DNA from: Aeropyrum sp.
GTDB taxonomy: Archaea; Thermoproteota; Thermoprotei_A; Sulfolobales; Acidilobaceae
Assembly (NCBI GenBank): GCA_015521685.1
Contig: WANT01000017.1
Coordinates: 1 to 49,852 of the forward strand
Reading direction: 5' to 3'
Length of the DNA: 49,852 nt
The stretch's first letter is position 1; each line of letters opens with the position of its first letter. The translations under genes and the position numbers were made by a program. The notes beneath the pieces were generated by a model that was not told the origin of the DNA, made no database searches, and saw only the letters and a program-made list of their open reading frames with translations. Of this stretch, positions 24,501-31,914 are shown piece after piece.

Positions 24501-24571
24501 AATGTTTGAAAGCTTCAAAGCATAAGATTGTTAATGAATCCAGGATTGAATACTGTAGGGGAGGATGCTGG

Positions 24572-25303
24572 ATGGCAAGATATTACGTTCTAGACCTCTC
24601 GGAGGATTTCCGCAGAGAGCTTAGAGAGACCTTAGCCGAGATGATAAAGCCCGTTGAGGCTGAAGTATTCCTCTCCAGGTCAGGCTGTGAAGCCTGCGGC
24701 GACACCCTAAAGCTGATGAAGGCTATGGAGGAGGAGTCCCCGGAGAAGGATGGGGAAAAGCTACTCAAGGTTAGAACCTTCTACAGGGAGGACGACCAGG
24801 AGGCCTTTAGGGCAAGGCGTGTTGAAAGAGTACCTACAGTATCCTTCGCAGACGGTATGGTAAGATGGACAGGAATACCTGCAGGAGAGGAGATAAGAGC
24901 GCTAGTAGAAGTTGTAATGAGGCTCAGCGAGGATGAGTCGGGACTAGAAGACTCGACTAAAGAACAGCTGAGAAGCCTGAATGGGAAGGTACACATAGAG
25001 ACGATTGTGACTCCGAGCTGCCCATATTGCCCCTACGCAGTCCTCCTAGCCCACATGTTTGCTTACGAGGCATGGAAGCAGGGCAACCCCGTAATACTCT
25101 CGGAGGCCGTAGAGGCGTATGAGAACCCTGACATAGCAGACAAGTATGGGGTTATGAGCGTTCCAAGCATAGCAATTAACGGCTATCTAGTGTTCGTGGG
25201 AGTTCCATACGAAGAGGACTTCCTAGAATACGTTAAGGCGGCGGCTGAGGGGAGGCTCACAGTTAGAGGTCCTATACAGGCAGGCGAGTCTGAGAGCCTA
25301 TAG
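24572..25303 (+). CDS. pdo: Protein disulfide oxidoreductase (two thioredoxin folds)
   Basis: A 243-residue glutaredoxin-like protein disulfide oxidoreductase with two thioredoxin folds. The first carries CEAC (Cys39, Cys42) and the second CPYC (Cys150, Cys153). Each fold also has its cis-proline loop: VPTVSF in the first and VPSIAI in the second. Such proteins make and shuffle intracellular disulfides, which are abundant in hyperthermophilic crenarchaea, and take electrons from thioredoxin reductase. I choose the ATG at 24572 because GGGGAGG lies just upstream and the likely transcript start is after the earlier TTG at 24506. Confidence 0.93.
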   Translation: MARYYVLDLSEDFRRELRETLAEMIKPVEAEVFLSRSGCEACGDTLKLMKAMEEESPEKDGEKLLKVRTFYREDDQEAFRARRVERVPTVSFADGMVRWTGIPAGEEIRALVEVVMRLSEDESGLEDSTKEQLRSLNGKVHIETIVTPSCPYCPYAVLLAHMFAYEAWKQGNPVILSEAVEAYENPDIADKYGVMSVPSIAINGYLVFVGVPYEEDFLEYVKAAAEGRLTVRGPIQAGESESL

Positions 25304-25327
25304 AGGTGCATGGAGTCCCCATTATAG

Positions 25328-25615
25328 CTAACCTTCTCCACGGCCCAGCAGCATTTTCTTGGCCTCAAAGAATACCTCGCTCCTGGGGCTAACACCCCTC
25401 CTTGCCAGGCTTATTAGAGCTTCAAGTCTCTCGAGATCTCGAGCGAGACGATATGCTATTAGTAGGGCCCACCCACCCTTGCCTCCTTCTCCTAGAGATC
25501 TCAGTATGCTAGCCACCCTCTCTACATCGGCATTTATCCCCACCTCTTCTAGAGCAACAAGGACTACTGCTAGGGGCCTTTCGAACTCTACCTCATAGAC
25601 GCCTGGCTTCCCCAC
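25328..25615 (-). CDS. Small hypothetical protein (95 aa)
   Basis: A 95-residue mostly helical protein that I do not recognise. It has an N-terminal beta segment (VYEVEFERPLAVVLVALEEVG), then helices VERVASILRSLG and WALLIAYRLARDLERLEALISLARRG. There are no cysteines and no membrane segment. A GGAGGT ribosome binding site lies about 11 bases before the GTG at 25615. It converges on the disulfide oxidoreductase gene 24 bp away. The composition looks coding, but nothing points to a role. Confidence 0.6.
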   Translation of the reverse strand: MGKPGVYEVEFERPLAVVLVALEEVGINADVERVASILRSLGEGGKGGWALLIAYRLARDLERLEALISLARRGVSPRSEVFFEAKKMLLGRGEG

Positions 25616-25795
25616 GTCTTTGGCACACCTCCGAGCCCTATGTTAGCACCAAGATAAGGAGAGGGTGGAGGGGGTGGTAACAGTATGGTATCATCAGCAC
25701 GATCCAAACCCGTTATAATAATAAAAAGAGTCAGTATTACCTGAAGAAGTATCATGTCCTGCTCGCGGCAACAGGATTTCAATACTAGGCATTAG

Positions 25796-25854
25796 TCAGA
25801 CGGGTAAGTATTCCTCATCGCACTGCACAGCTCGGGCCGGGAGTAAATCATCAT
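25796..25854 (-). ncRNA. Candidate C/D-box guide sRNA (minus strand)
   Basis: Read on the minus strand, the order is a perfect C box ATGATGA (25854-25848), 17 nt, a D'-like CTGT (25830-25827), 5 nt, a C'-like GCGATGA (25821-25815), 15 nt and a perfect D box CTGA (25799-25796), 59 nt in all. A TATA-like CTAAATAG about 40 bp upstream (near 25890-25898) would start transcription close to 25866. The guide before D is complementary to ACGGGTAAGTATT, which reminds me of the 23S rRNA segment around E. coli U1939; I cannot verify this. The D' box, the terminal stem and the spacer lengths are imperfect. Confidence 0.4.
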
Positions 25855-25965
25855 ACTCTTCCCGCCTCTATCTGGGATCCGTGTGCTAGGCTCTATTTAG
25901 TTATGGGGGGTTGTCGGTCTAAGAAGCTCTTCTTTAAACCCCCGAGGAGGACCCATATTTCTGTT

Positions 25966-26036
25966 GGCGGATGAAGATACTTGCCCCCACCTGATGATCT
26001 ACAGTGGTGAAGAGATTACCGCGGACTTCAGACGCC
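25966..26036 (+). ncRNA. Candidate C/D-box guide sRNA with complement to the 16S 530 loop
   Basis: Elements in order are a 5' stem GGCG (25966-25969), a C box ATGAAGA (25971-25977), a 13-nt guide, a perfect D' CTGA (25991-25994), 9 nt, C' GTGGTGA (26004-26010), and a second guide containing ATTACCGCGG (26015-26024). A poor D box follows (CTTC at 26026 or CAGA at 26029), then CGCC (26033-26036), which pairs with GGCG. ATTACCGCGG is the exact complement of the universal CCGCGGUAAU of the 16S 530 loop. The first guide contains ACTTGCCC, complementary to GGGCAAGU, which I recall just upstream of that loop in crenarchaea. A TATA-like TTTAAA at about 25932-25937 fits a start near 25962. Confidence 0.45.
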
Positions 26037-26058
26037 GCTTATCGCGGGTGGAGAAGGC

Positions 26059-26406
26059 GTGGAGGGCGAGCTCAAGGATTTGGCTAGCCTCCTGGAGGGT
26101 ATGGGCTTCAGGGTTGTAGCCGCGAGGGAGAGGTTTAGGACGCTGGATAGACTGGATGTGGCTGAGGTTTGGGTGGTCAGGGCTTATAGTAAAGGCGAGC
26201 CAAGGGCTAAGATAACAGTATCTAGCAGTGGAGGTGGAGGAGAGTTCAGGGTCCACATCTATTTGAGGGGTGTTGGTGAGGGTGATGTAGAGGATGTGGT
26301 GGAGAGCTATGGGGGATCTATAGACTATATTGGTGAGGACGCGCTATTGGTCTTCAAATCTATAGATATCAAGAAGCTCGGTGAGCTTATTGAAAAGATG
26401 TTTTAA
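26059..26406 (+). CDS. Hypothetical protein (115 aa)
   Basis: A 115-residue acidic alpha/beta protein that I do not recognise. It alternates helices and strands (LKDLASLLEGMGFRVVAARERF, AEVWVVRAYSKGEPRAKITVS, FRVHIYLRG, DVEDVVESYGGSIDYIGEDALLVFKS) and has no cysteine, membrane or nucleotide motif. The start is GTG at 26059, with GGTGGAG a few bases upstream. It lies directly downstream of the 16S-complementary sRNA candidate and 7 bp before another unknown gene, so the two proteins are probably expressed together. Confidence 0.65.
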   Translation: MEGELKDLASLLEGMGFRVVAARERFRTLDRLDVAEVWVVRAYSKGEPRAKITVSSSGGGGEFRVHIYLRGVGEGDVEDVVESYGGSIDYIGEDALLVFKSIDIKKLGELIEKMF

Positions 26407-26413
26407 CGGCCTC

Positions 26414-27592
26414 ATGCTACCAGAGGCTGAAAACTATCAGGATCTAGTCAGCACGAACCAGTGGATATCCATCCCAGGTATAGCCCCAGTCTTCCTAGAA
26501 GCTGGACTAAACGCTGGAGGGATTGCGTCTAACACAGGATGCCTAGTGAGGCTGTCCTGCGGCACCTATCAGTGGGGCTTCGGGGAGCTTGTTGCAGACT
26601 ATCTGGGAGAGCCTCCACACGGCTTTACCATGTCCTACAGCGTAATAAGGCCCCCGAAGGGGCTAGAGGCGCAGAGTTTTGATGAGGATATAGTGGAGAA
26701 CTCGGTTTTCAACCCGTTCTCGTGGCGACCATTACTGCCTATTCCAGCTCCCATCGGTGGCTGCGTAGAATCCGAGGCTGGATACGTATCTATGGCTTCT
26801 ATAGATCCGGCCGCATCCGCACCGATATCTCGGTGTGCCACTCCCAGCCTTCAAAAGAGGATTTCGACCCACAAGGTTGGTGGAAGTTTGATCGAGGTCG
26901 AGGGCGCCAGCTATGGAACTCTCCTACTAATAGCTACTAAGAGCTTTGTGGGAGTTGCTTCAAGATCAGGGCCCATGGTTTTGGATCCTCTGGAGAAACC
27001 AGCTACGCTCACCATAAGAACGGGTGTGGCATCACATAGGATGACATTACTCTATGGTGCTGCAACCGCGTCCTTCAAGCTAGAATCTGCTAGTGTAAGG
27101 GCTAACGTGGTCAGTGTTGAGGGGCCGGGGCTAAAACTGTCTCTAGCCTCGCCAGGGGGTGTTTTAGTTGTAGCAAGGCCCGGGCATCTTGAGGTGGAAT
27201 TCTCTAGTATACTGGGGATTGTTGAGGGGCGGACTCCACAGGGCTATAGAGCCCTCTTAGAGCTGCTCTACACTTACGAAACCATGGACCGCGCTCCAGC
27301 AAGGTTGGGAAACTTCTATTCAGTTAAGGCCCATGCACTGCTACAGGGCACTAGTGATGGAGCCATCATTATAAAGTCGGTTTCTTTGGAGGAGGAGGGT
27401 GGTGGGACTGTCTACTTTAACCCTCCCTTCCCTGCAAGCACAGTAGAAGTCTATGCCATTTCAGGCGTTGAAACTCTACCAGGTGGCCCAAGAATAAGCC
27501 TGCCTACACCAGCATGCGGGTGCATAGTCGCCGAGGTAAAGGCTCGAACTAGCAGGCTCTTGGAAAGAATGAGAAGGCTAAGATATGGGTGA
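26414..27592 (+). CDS. Hypothetical beta-rich protein (392 aa)
   Basis: A protein of about 392 residues that I cannot assign. The composition is dominated by beta strands and glycine-rich turns (SLIEVEGASYGTLLLIATKSFVGVA, ASFKLESASVRANVVSVEGPGLKLSLASPGGVLVV). The last 60 residues (TVYFNPPFPASTVEVYAISGVETLPGG, PACGCIVAEVK) feel like the C-terminal beta domain of glycoside-hydrolase-type proteins, but no catalytic domain is visible. It has no signal peptide or membrane helix. I use the ATG at 26414, 7 bp after the previous stop; a GTG at 26381 would overlap the previous gene by 26 bp. Confidence 0.6.
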   Translation: MLPEAENYQDLVSTNQWISIPGIAPVFLEAGLNAGGIASNTGCLVRLSCGTYQWGFGELVADYLGEPPHGFTMSYSVIRPPKGLEAQSFDEDIVENSVFNPFSWRPLLPIPAPIGGCVESEAGYVSMASIDPAASAPISRCATPSLQKRISTHKVGGSLIEVEGASYGTLLLIATKSFVGVASRSGPMVLDPLEKPATLTIRTGVASHRMTLLYGAATASFKLESASVRANVVSVEGPGLKLSLASPGGVLVVARPGHLEVEFSSILGIVEGRTPQGYRALLELLYTYETMDRAPARLGNFYSVKAHALLQGTSDGAIIIKSVSLEEEGGGTVYFNPPFPASTVEVYAISGVETLPGGPRISLPTPACGCIVAEVKARTSRLLERMRRLRYG

Positions 27593-27775
27593 ATATTACA
27601 GCAATGTGGGGTCTAGTCTTTAATAGACGTCACCGCTAGCCAAACGACGATAAATACAGGGATAGCGTGTTTGTGGAGAGGACTACCTACACATTACTAA
27701 TAAACATCTTAATCATCAAATAGTGTGTCTCACCTTAAATTTGCTAGAATCTCGAGGATAGCGTGTGTGAGGGAG

Positions 27776-28669
27776 CTACTCGTAGAACCCGTATATCAGC
27801 TTGAGCTCCTCAAGTGTCAAAGGCTCTCCCTTCTCCATCTTCCTCTTAACCTCCTCGCGCCTCTTCTCGAGCTCGCTTAGCTCGAGGCCGCGGGTCATTG
27901 CAACCCTTATGTCCTTTAGCCGGGTCATTGCTTCTCTATACTTAACGTAGAGATCGTCTAGCTCTTTAGTCATCTCATCTATCCTAGTGCTTCTTTTGTC
28001 TATCTCCTCGCTGAGATTCTTAATTTTCTCACTATACTCTTCTATCTTGTTTACAACGCTAGCCAGCTCCTCCTTTATAATACCTGCCTCCTTCCTGAGC
28101 TCCTCTATCCTGCCATTGAGGTCCTTGAGCCGTAAAACTAGCGCTTTAACCTCCGCCTGGAGCTCCATAACTGAGAGTGCCTGCTCCTTGGCCTTCCTAA
28201 CCCTCTCTATCAGCTCCTCCAGCCTAGAGATTTCTTCTATCAGCCTCTTCTCCTCCTCAGGCCTCAAAACCCTGGTCATCTGCATCATTTCTAGCTCCTG
28301 AAGCCTCCGCTGCAGCCTTTTTAGGCTGATTTTAGCTAGCTTGCCCCCCTCTCCTGAGAGCAGGTTTTTGAGGACTTTGAGCTGGTCTCGTTTTATGACT
28401 AGCTCGTCTCTAACCTTCTTGCGGTCCTCTTTTAGCTTTGCAAGCTCGTCCAGCACTCTCTTCCTCTCCTCCCTCAGCACGCGCAGCTTATCAACAAGCT
28501 CTCTCTTCTCCTGTGAAAGCCTTCTCCTCTCCTCCCTCAGGGCCTTCACTTCGGATATGAGCCTTCTCCTCTCCTCTTTAACTCTGACGATCTGCTCCTT
28601 AAGCTCGTCAATTGTCTTCATTATCTGCTCTTCTTCACGCCTGAAGTCTGCAACGCTCTTTCCTTGCAC
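27776..28669 (-). CDS. Coiled-coil protein (COG1340-like)
   Basis: A 297-residue protein that is nearly all coiled coil. Heptads rich in Lys, Arg, Glu and Leu run from about residue 8 to 110 and 125 to 270 (KEERRRLISEVKALREERRRL, LREERKRVLDELAKLKEDRKK), interrupted by LLSGEGGKLAKISLKRL. The end is a short helix, EPLTLEELKLIYGFYE. Archaeal members of this group are long predicted coiled coils of unknown role. The start is GTG at 28669. A perfect 15-bp palindrome (28677-28691) overlaps the likely ribosome binding site AGGTGATG, so translation may be controlled there. Confidence 0.85.
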   Translation of the reverse strand: MQGKSVADFRREEEQIMKTIDELKEQIVRVKEERRRLISEVKALREERRRLSQEKRELVDKLRVLREERKRVLDELAKLKEDRKKVRDELVIKRDQLKVLKNLLSGEGGKLAKISLKRLQRRLQELEMMQMTRVLRPEEEKRLIEEISRLEELIERVRKAKEQALSVMELQAEVKALVLRLKDLNGRIEELRKEAGIIKEELASVVNKIEEYSEKIKNLSEEIDKRSTRIDEMTKELDDLYVKYREAMTRLKDIRVAMTRGLELSELEKRREEVKRKMEKGEPLTLEELKLIYGFYE

Positions 28670-28676
28670 TAATTCA

Positions 28677-28691
28677 TCACCTATTAGGTGA
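28677..28691 (-). promoter_or_regulatory. Palindrome over the ribosome binding site of the coiled-coil gene
   Basis: TCACCTA and its exact complement TAGGTGA face each other across one base. The arm next to the gene holds the AGGTGA of the ribosome binding site, 7 bases before the GTG at 28669. In the RNA this would pair the binding site away; in DNA it could be an operator. Confidence 0.4.
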
Positions 28692-28912
28692 GGCAGTCAT
28701 GGACCTCGTTAGGCCCGGTCTTCACTAACCTGGTGTTTGGGGGTTAAAAGCTTATTCAGACATATCGTGGTGCTGACACCCTCTTAGGTAATGGTTAGAA
28801 GTTTTTGGCTGTGGAAGGATAGGATTGTCTAGCTGCTCTGAAGCTTCTAGGCTTGAATCATTTGGAGGGTGTGGCGGGACGCTGAGCACATCTAAATATA
28901 TAATATAGCCGC

Positions 28913-29713
28913 TCATATATCCCGGTCCATGCTTAAATCATAGATTCTATAGTCGTCTCCCCCAGCTAGTATCTGCTGGATTTTGGCATACAGCAGGGAT
29001 AGGGTCTCCGCCTCGAAAATCGAAGACTGTAGCACCTCGCCTATAAAACCAGAGTCTTCAACCGCCCGAGCTAGCCTCTCAGCCATCTCTTTCCAGCGTC
29101 CTGAGAGCGTGTTGTCCTTCTCAAGGAGAAACTCTAGGAAGCCAGGCTCTCCAAGCCTAGGGACGACTTCATCCCTAACCTCGTCCAGGAGAAGGTCTGA
29201 CTTGCTAACCACGTTAACCTGGGGTAGGTCTAACTTGAGGGCAACGCTACTGGCGAGGAGTAGGGATGAAACGATCCCAGCGGCGTTGTCCATAAATACA
29301 GCGTCCAGGAGAAAGAGGTTCAGAGCATTGCCGTCACCGATTATACCCTTCAATATTAGGGGGCCTCCTACACGGAAGGCGAAGAGTTCTAGTTGGCCTG
29401 GAGTGTCTATAATAACGTATTCTGGCGAGTACTCTTGGACTTCCTCCCTTATCTCGAGAACGTGGTTGATTAGCGAGTCCACCGCTGCCACCAAAGCTCC
29501 ATTAGGTCCTAGTCCTCTATCTAGTAGCTCCCCGATGGAGACATAATTCCTAGCATCTACTGAGGGATGGTAGGGAAGCTTCTCTACTGCGGGATCTAGA
29601 TTCACGGTGGCAACGCTGGGCCCCATAGAGCTTATGTAGTCGGCTAGAGCTCCCACCAAGCTACTCTTACCTGACCCAGCTGTGCCCGTAACCACAATAT
29701 ATCCAATCATCAC
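28913..29713 (-). CDS. GPN-loop GTPase
   Basis: A 266-residue GPN-loop GTPase. The P-loop is GTAGSGKS at 10-17, the hallmark Gly-Pro-Asn is at 69-71 in LDRGLGPNGALV, and the switch region IIDTPGQLELFAFR carries the DxxGQ-type motif. The base-recognition motif is SKSD in VVSKSDLLL. Eukaryotic relatives assemble RNA polymerases. The archaeal homologue (PAB0955 in Pyrococcus) is a dimeric GTPase of unclear role, and in crenarchaea an interaction with transcription or replication has been suggested but is not shown here. The start is the ATG at 29713; a second ATG follows directly. Confidence 0.94.
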   Translation of the reverse strand: MMIGYIVVTGTAGSGKSSLVGALADYISSMGPSVATVNLDPAVEKLPYHPSVDARNYVSIGELLDRGLGPNGALVAAVDSLINHVLEIREEVQEYSPEYVIIDTPGQLELFAFRVGGPLILKGIIGDGNALNLFLLDAVFMDNAAGIVSSLLLASSVALKLDLPQVNVVSKSDLLLDEVRDEVVPRLGEPGFLEFLLEKDNTLSGRWKEMAERLARAVEDSGFIGEVLQSSIFEAETLSLLYAKIQQILAGGDDYRIYDLSMDRDI

Positions 29714-29836
29714 GCCGCTCCCTTACCTGAGTACCATAACACATTCTCTCGGAGTGGAAGGTATATCGGTAATTACGAGATGTTGTGAGTTAGCCTACCG
29801 TCATAATCCTCGGCTCCGAGGAGTATGGTGTGGTTA

Positions 29837-29920
29837 GGATGGCCGGGAGTGACCCGCCCCGTGCACACGTATCCCCGAGCTCCGGGGTCGATTCGCACGG
29901 GACCGGGGTACACTCGATCC
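29837..29920. ncRNA. Candidate structured RNA: long nested hairpin
   Basis: In the gap between the GTPase and permease genes an 84-nt element folds end to end. The pairs are GGAT/ATCC (29837-29840, 29917-29920), GAGTG/CACTC (29847-29851, 29911-29915), CCCG/CGGG (29853-29856, 29904-29907), CCCGTGC/GCACGGG (29858-29864, 29895-29901), then an 8x7 internal loop and CCCCG/CGGGG (29873-29877, 29883-29887) closed by 5 nt. A 14-bp near-palindrome CCTCGG-CT-CCGAGG (29808-29821) lies just before it. The coding strand is unknown. The internal loop resembles an H/ACA pocket, but the top stem is too short and an ACA box is not at the right distance. It is not a tRNA. Confidence 0.4.
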
Positions 29921-30093
29921 TATATTTCTGTGTCTCAGCGGCTTAAATGCTGTAATCCACGGGCGGACTTTCGCGATTAACATGAAATATTGTTTTAAAA
30001 TAATAATTAAAATTTTTAGCAATGACTATTTAGGATTTATTGCTGAAGTTTTCGAGAACGAAGGTGAAGATATTGAGTAGTAGCATAACATCG

Positions 30094-31464
30094 ATGATCG
30101 ACAGTTATTTCGAGGTAACAGAGAGGGGTTCAAACATTAAGACCGAGATAATAGCTGGTCTAACAACATTCATGACCATGGCATACATCCTATTCGTAAA
30201 CCCGGCTATCCTGTCTGCTGCTGGGATGCCTGCTGAGGGCGTAGTTACTGCTACTGCCCTATCTGCAGGCCTGGCATCGATATTGATGGGTATTTACGCG
30301 AGAGCTCCCTTCGCACTGGCGCCAGGGATGGGTCTCAACGGCTATTTTGCATTTGTAGTTACCCCACTAATAGCCAGCGCTCTAGCGGCTAGAGGCATTG
30401 AGGGGCACGAGCCTTGGCAGGTAGCCCTGGCAGCGGTCTTTATCGAGGGAATAGTCTTCATAGTTCTATCGATAACTAGGTTTAGAGAGGAGGTTGCCAA
30501 CAGTATCCCGCCCTCCATCAAGTACGCAACTGGGGCTGGTATAGGGCTCTTCCTAACACTCATAGGTTTGAATAGTATCGACTTCGTCGGGCCCGCGGGA
30601 CCCGCCGAGATGGGTGTGGGGATTAACGTTGAAATGCTTACTAGTCCACCTGTACTCATAGCAGCGGTATTCACGCTGGCGGCTGGTATCCTCATGGCTC
30701 TTGGGGTGCCCGGCGCTTTACTGCTTTCGATTATAGGGGCTATGATAGTGGGATGGATCCTAGGCGTGTCGGAGCCGCCTGGACAGATAGTTTCGACTCC
30801 AAGCTTCGAGGCCTCTCTCAAGATAGACTTGGCTGGTCTGCTCTCGATGGGTCCTGCGATTGCAGTAGCCATAGTCTTCACATTCTTCATGGTGGATTTC
30901 TTCGACACGCTAGGAACCCTGACTGGACTGGCTGCCAAGGCTGGCATGATGGATCGGGATGGGAAAATACCTGGTGTGAGTAAAATGCTCTTGAGTGACG
31001 CAGTAGGAACTACAGTGGGCGCCCTGCTGGGGACTAGCACTGTAACAACGTATATCGAAAGTGCTGCGGGAATACAGAGTGGCGGTAGAACTGGACTTAC
31101 GGCGGTTGTAGTGGGAGCGCTATTCCTTCTAGGGCTTATTTTCACTCCAATACTAGCTTCGACTCCAGCATATGCGACCGTGCCAGCGCTTGTTATCGTA
31201 GGCGTGCTTATGATGTCGACCCTCAAGAACATTGATTTAGACGATCCTACTGAAGCAATACCTGCAGTACTAGTACTGGCTGGAATTCCCTTCACATTCA
31301 GCATTGCAGACGGGCTTGGATTAGGCTTCATAAGCTACGTTGCGCTCAAGGCTGCGACAGGCAGAATGAAGGAGGTTAACCCGATACTAGTGGTTGTCGC
31401 CCTGCTATTCCTAGTGTACTTCGCAAGCCTGCCCTCGATACACGGATTCATAGCTGGAGGCTAA
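30094..31464 (+). CDS. NCS2-family purine/uracil-type permease (AzgA-like)
   Basis: A 456-residue integral membrane transporter of the NCS2/AzgA branch, which takes up purines such as adenine, guanine or hypoxanthine with protons. Motifs are IKTEIIAGLTTFMTMAYILFVNPAIL (first helix), APFALAPGMGLNGYFAFVV, SVTTIESAAGIQSGGRTG-like TVTTYIESAAGIQSGGRTG, and ATVPALVIVGVLMM. About 13 to 14 hydrophobic helices are visible. The substrate is inferred from the branch. I take the ATG at 30094 because it directly precedes the conserved region; TTG at 30040 is possible. AT-rich sequence at about 30005-30020 would hold the promoter. Confidence 0.92.
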   Translation: MIDSYFEVTERGSNIKTEIIAGLTTFMTMAYILFVNPAILSAAGMPAEGVVTATALSAGLASILMGIYARAPFALAPGMGLNGYFAFVVTPLIASALAARGIEGHEPWQVALAAVFIEGIVFIVLSITRFREEVANSIPPSIKYATGAGIGLFLTLIGLNSIDFVGPAGPAEMGVGINVEMLTSPPVLIAAVFTLAAGILMALGVPGALLLSIIGAMIVGWILGVSEPPGQIVSTPSFEASLKIDLAGLLSMGPAIAVAIVFTFFMVDFFDTLGTLTGLAAKAGMMDRDGKIPGVSKMLLSDAVGTTVGALLGTSTVTTYIESAAGIQSGGRTGLTAVVVGALFLLGLIFTPILASTPAYATVPALVIVGVLMMSTLKNIDLDDPTEAIPAVLVLAGIPFTFSIADGLGLGFISYVALKAATGRMKEVNPILVVVALLFLVYFASLPSIHGFIAGG

Positions 31465-31914
31465 TCTACAACAAACGATTACCATTTTACTATTAAATAG
31501 CTTTTAAAGTGGTAAATGGTGCGATGACCAAGCGTTCCAGCACCGACTTGCCCGGGGGGATGATGTAGAGCTTCCGCCCCTGGGGAGCACCATGAGCTAG
31601 ATTAATGAATAAGCCTCAGTGTTGTGATGGACTATGATTTGGGGGATGAAGAGCCAACACCTAGAGCGAAGCCCAACTTACTCGTGATGTGCGCTTCCCT
31701 GCGGCTAGACCCCCGCACGTTTAGGCTAAAGACGAAAACGCATAAATCTATACATGACGAAGGGTTGGTTAGTATAAAACTATCGTAGTTTTGTGTCTAA
31801 ACTGAGCAATTCTAAATATATTCTATTTGCTATAGCGTGTTAGGTACAATCGCGTTTGTGTAGTGTAAAATATTGTCGATCAATCATGGGCCTCATCTAA
31901 TTTATGATATCAAA
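31465..31914 (+). other. 450-bp gap before the oxidase cluster; promoter and a doubtful 53-codon frame
   Basis: This stretch separates the permease from the oxidase genes. Near its end, TGTAAAATATTG (31863-31874) is a plausible TATA element for the oxidase operon, with a start near 31890. A frame from ATG 31627 to 31788 encodes 53 residues with a basic middle (RLDPRTFRLKTKTHK), but no ribosome binding site precedes it and I cannot support it as a gene. C-box-like words (GATGATG near 31559, GATGAAG near 31644, GTGATGT near 31684) occur without a D box. Confidence 0.35.

Noticed and set aside
29837-29920. Possible tRNA, because GTCGATTC looks like a T loop
   Set aside because: No acceptor stem of 7 bp, no D arm and no anticodon arm fit; the pairing is one long arm.
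30342-31331. 329-residue frame antisense to the permease
   Set aside because: It is Ser/Pro/Thr-rich with no motif, typical of the reverse strand of a membrane protein gene.
31540-31720. C-box-like words in the gap before the oxidase genes
   Set aside because: No D or D' box (CTGA) lies at a usable distance.
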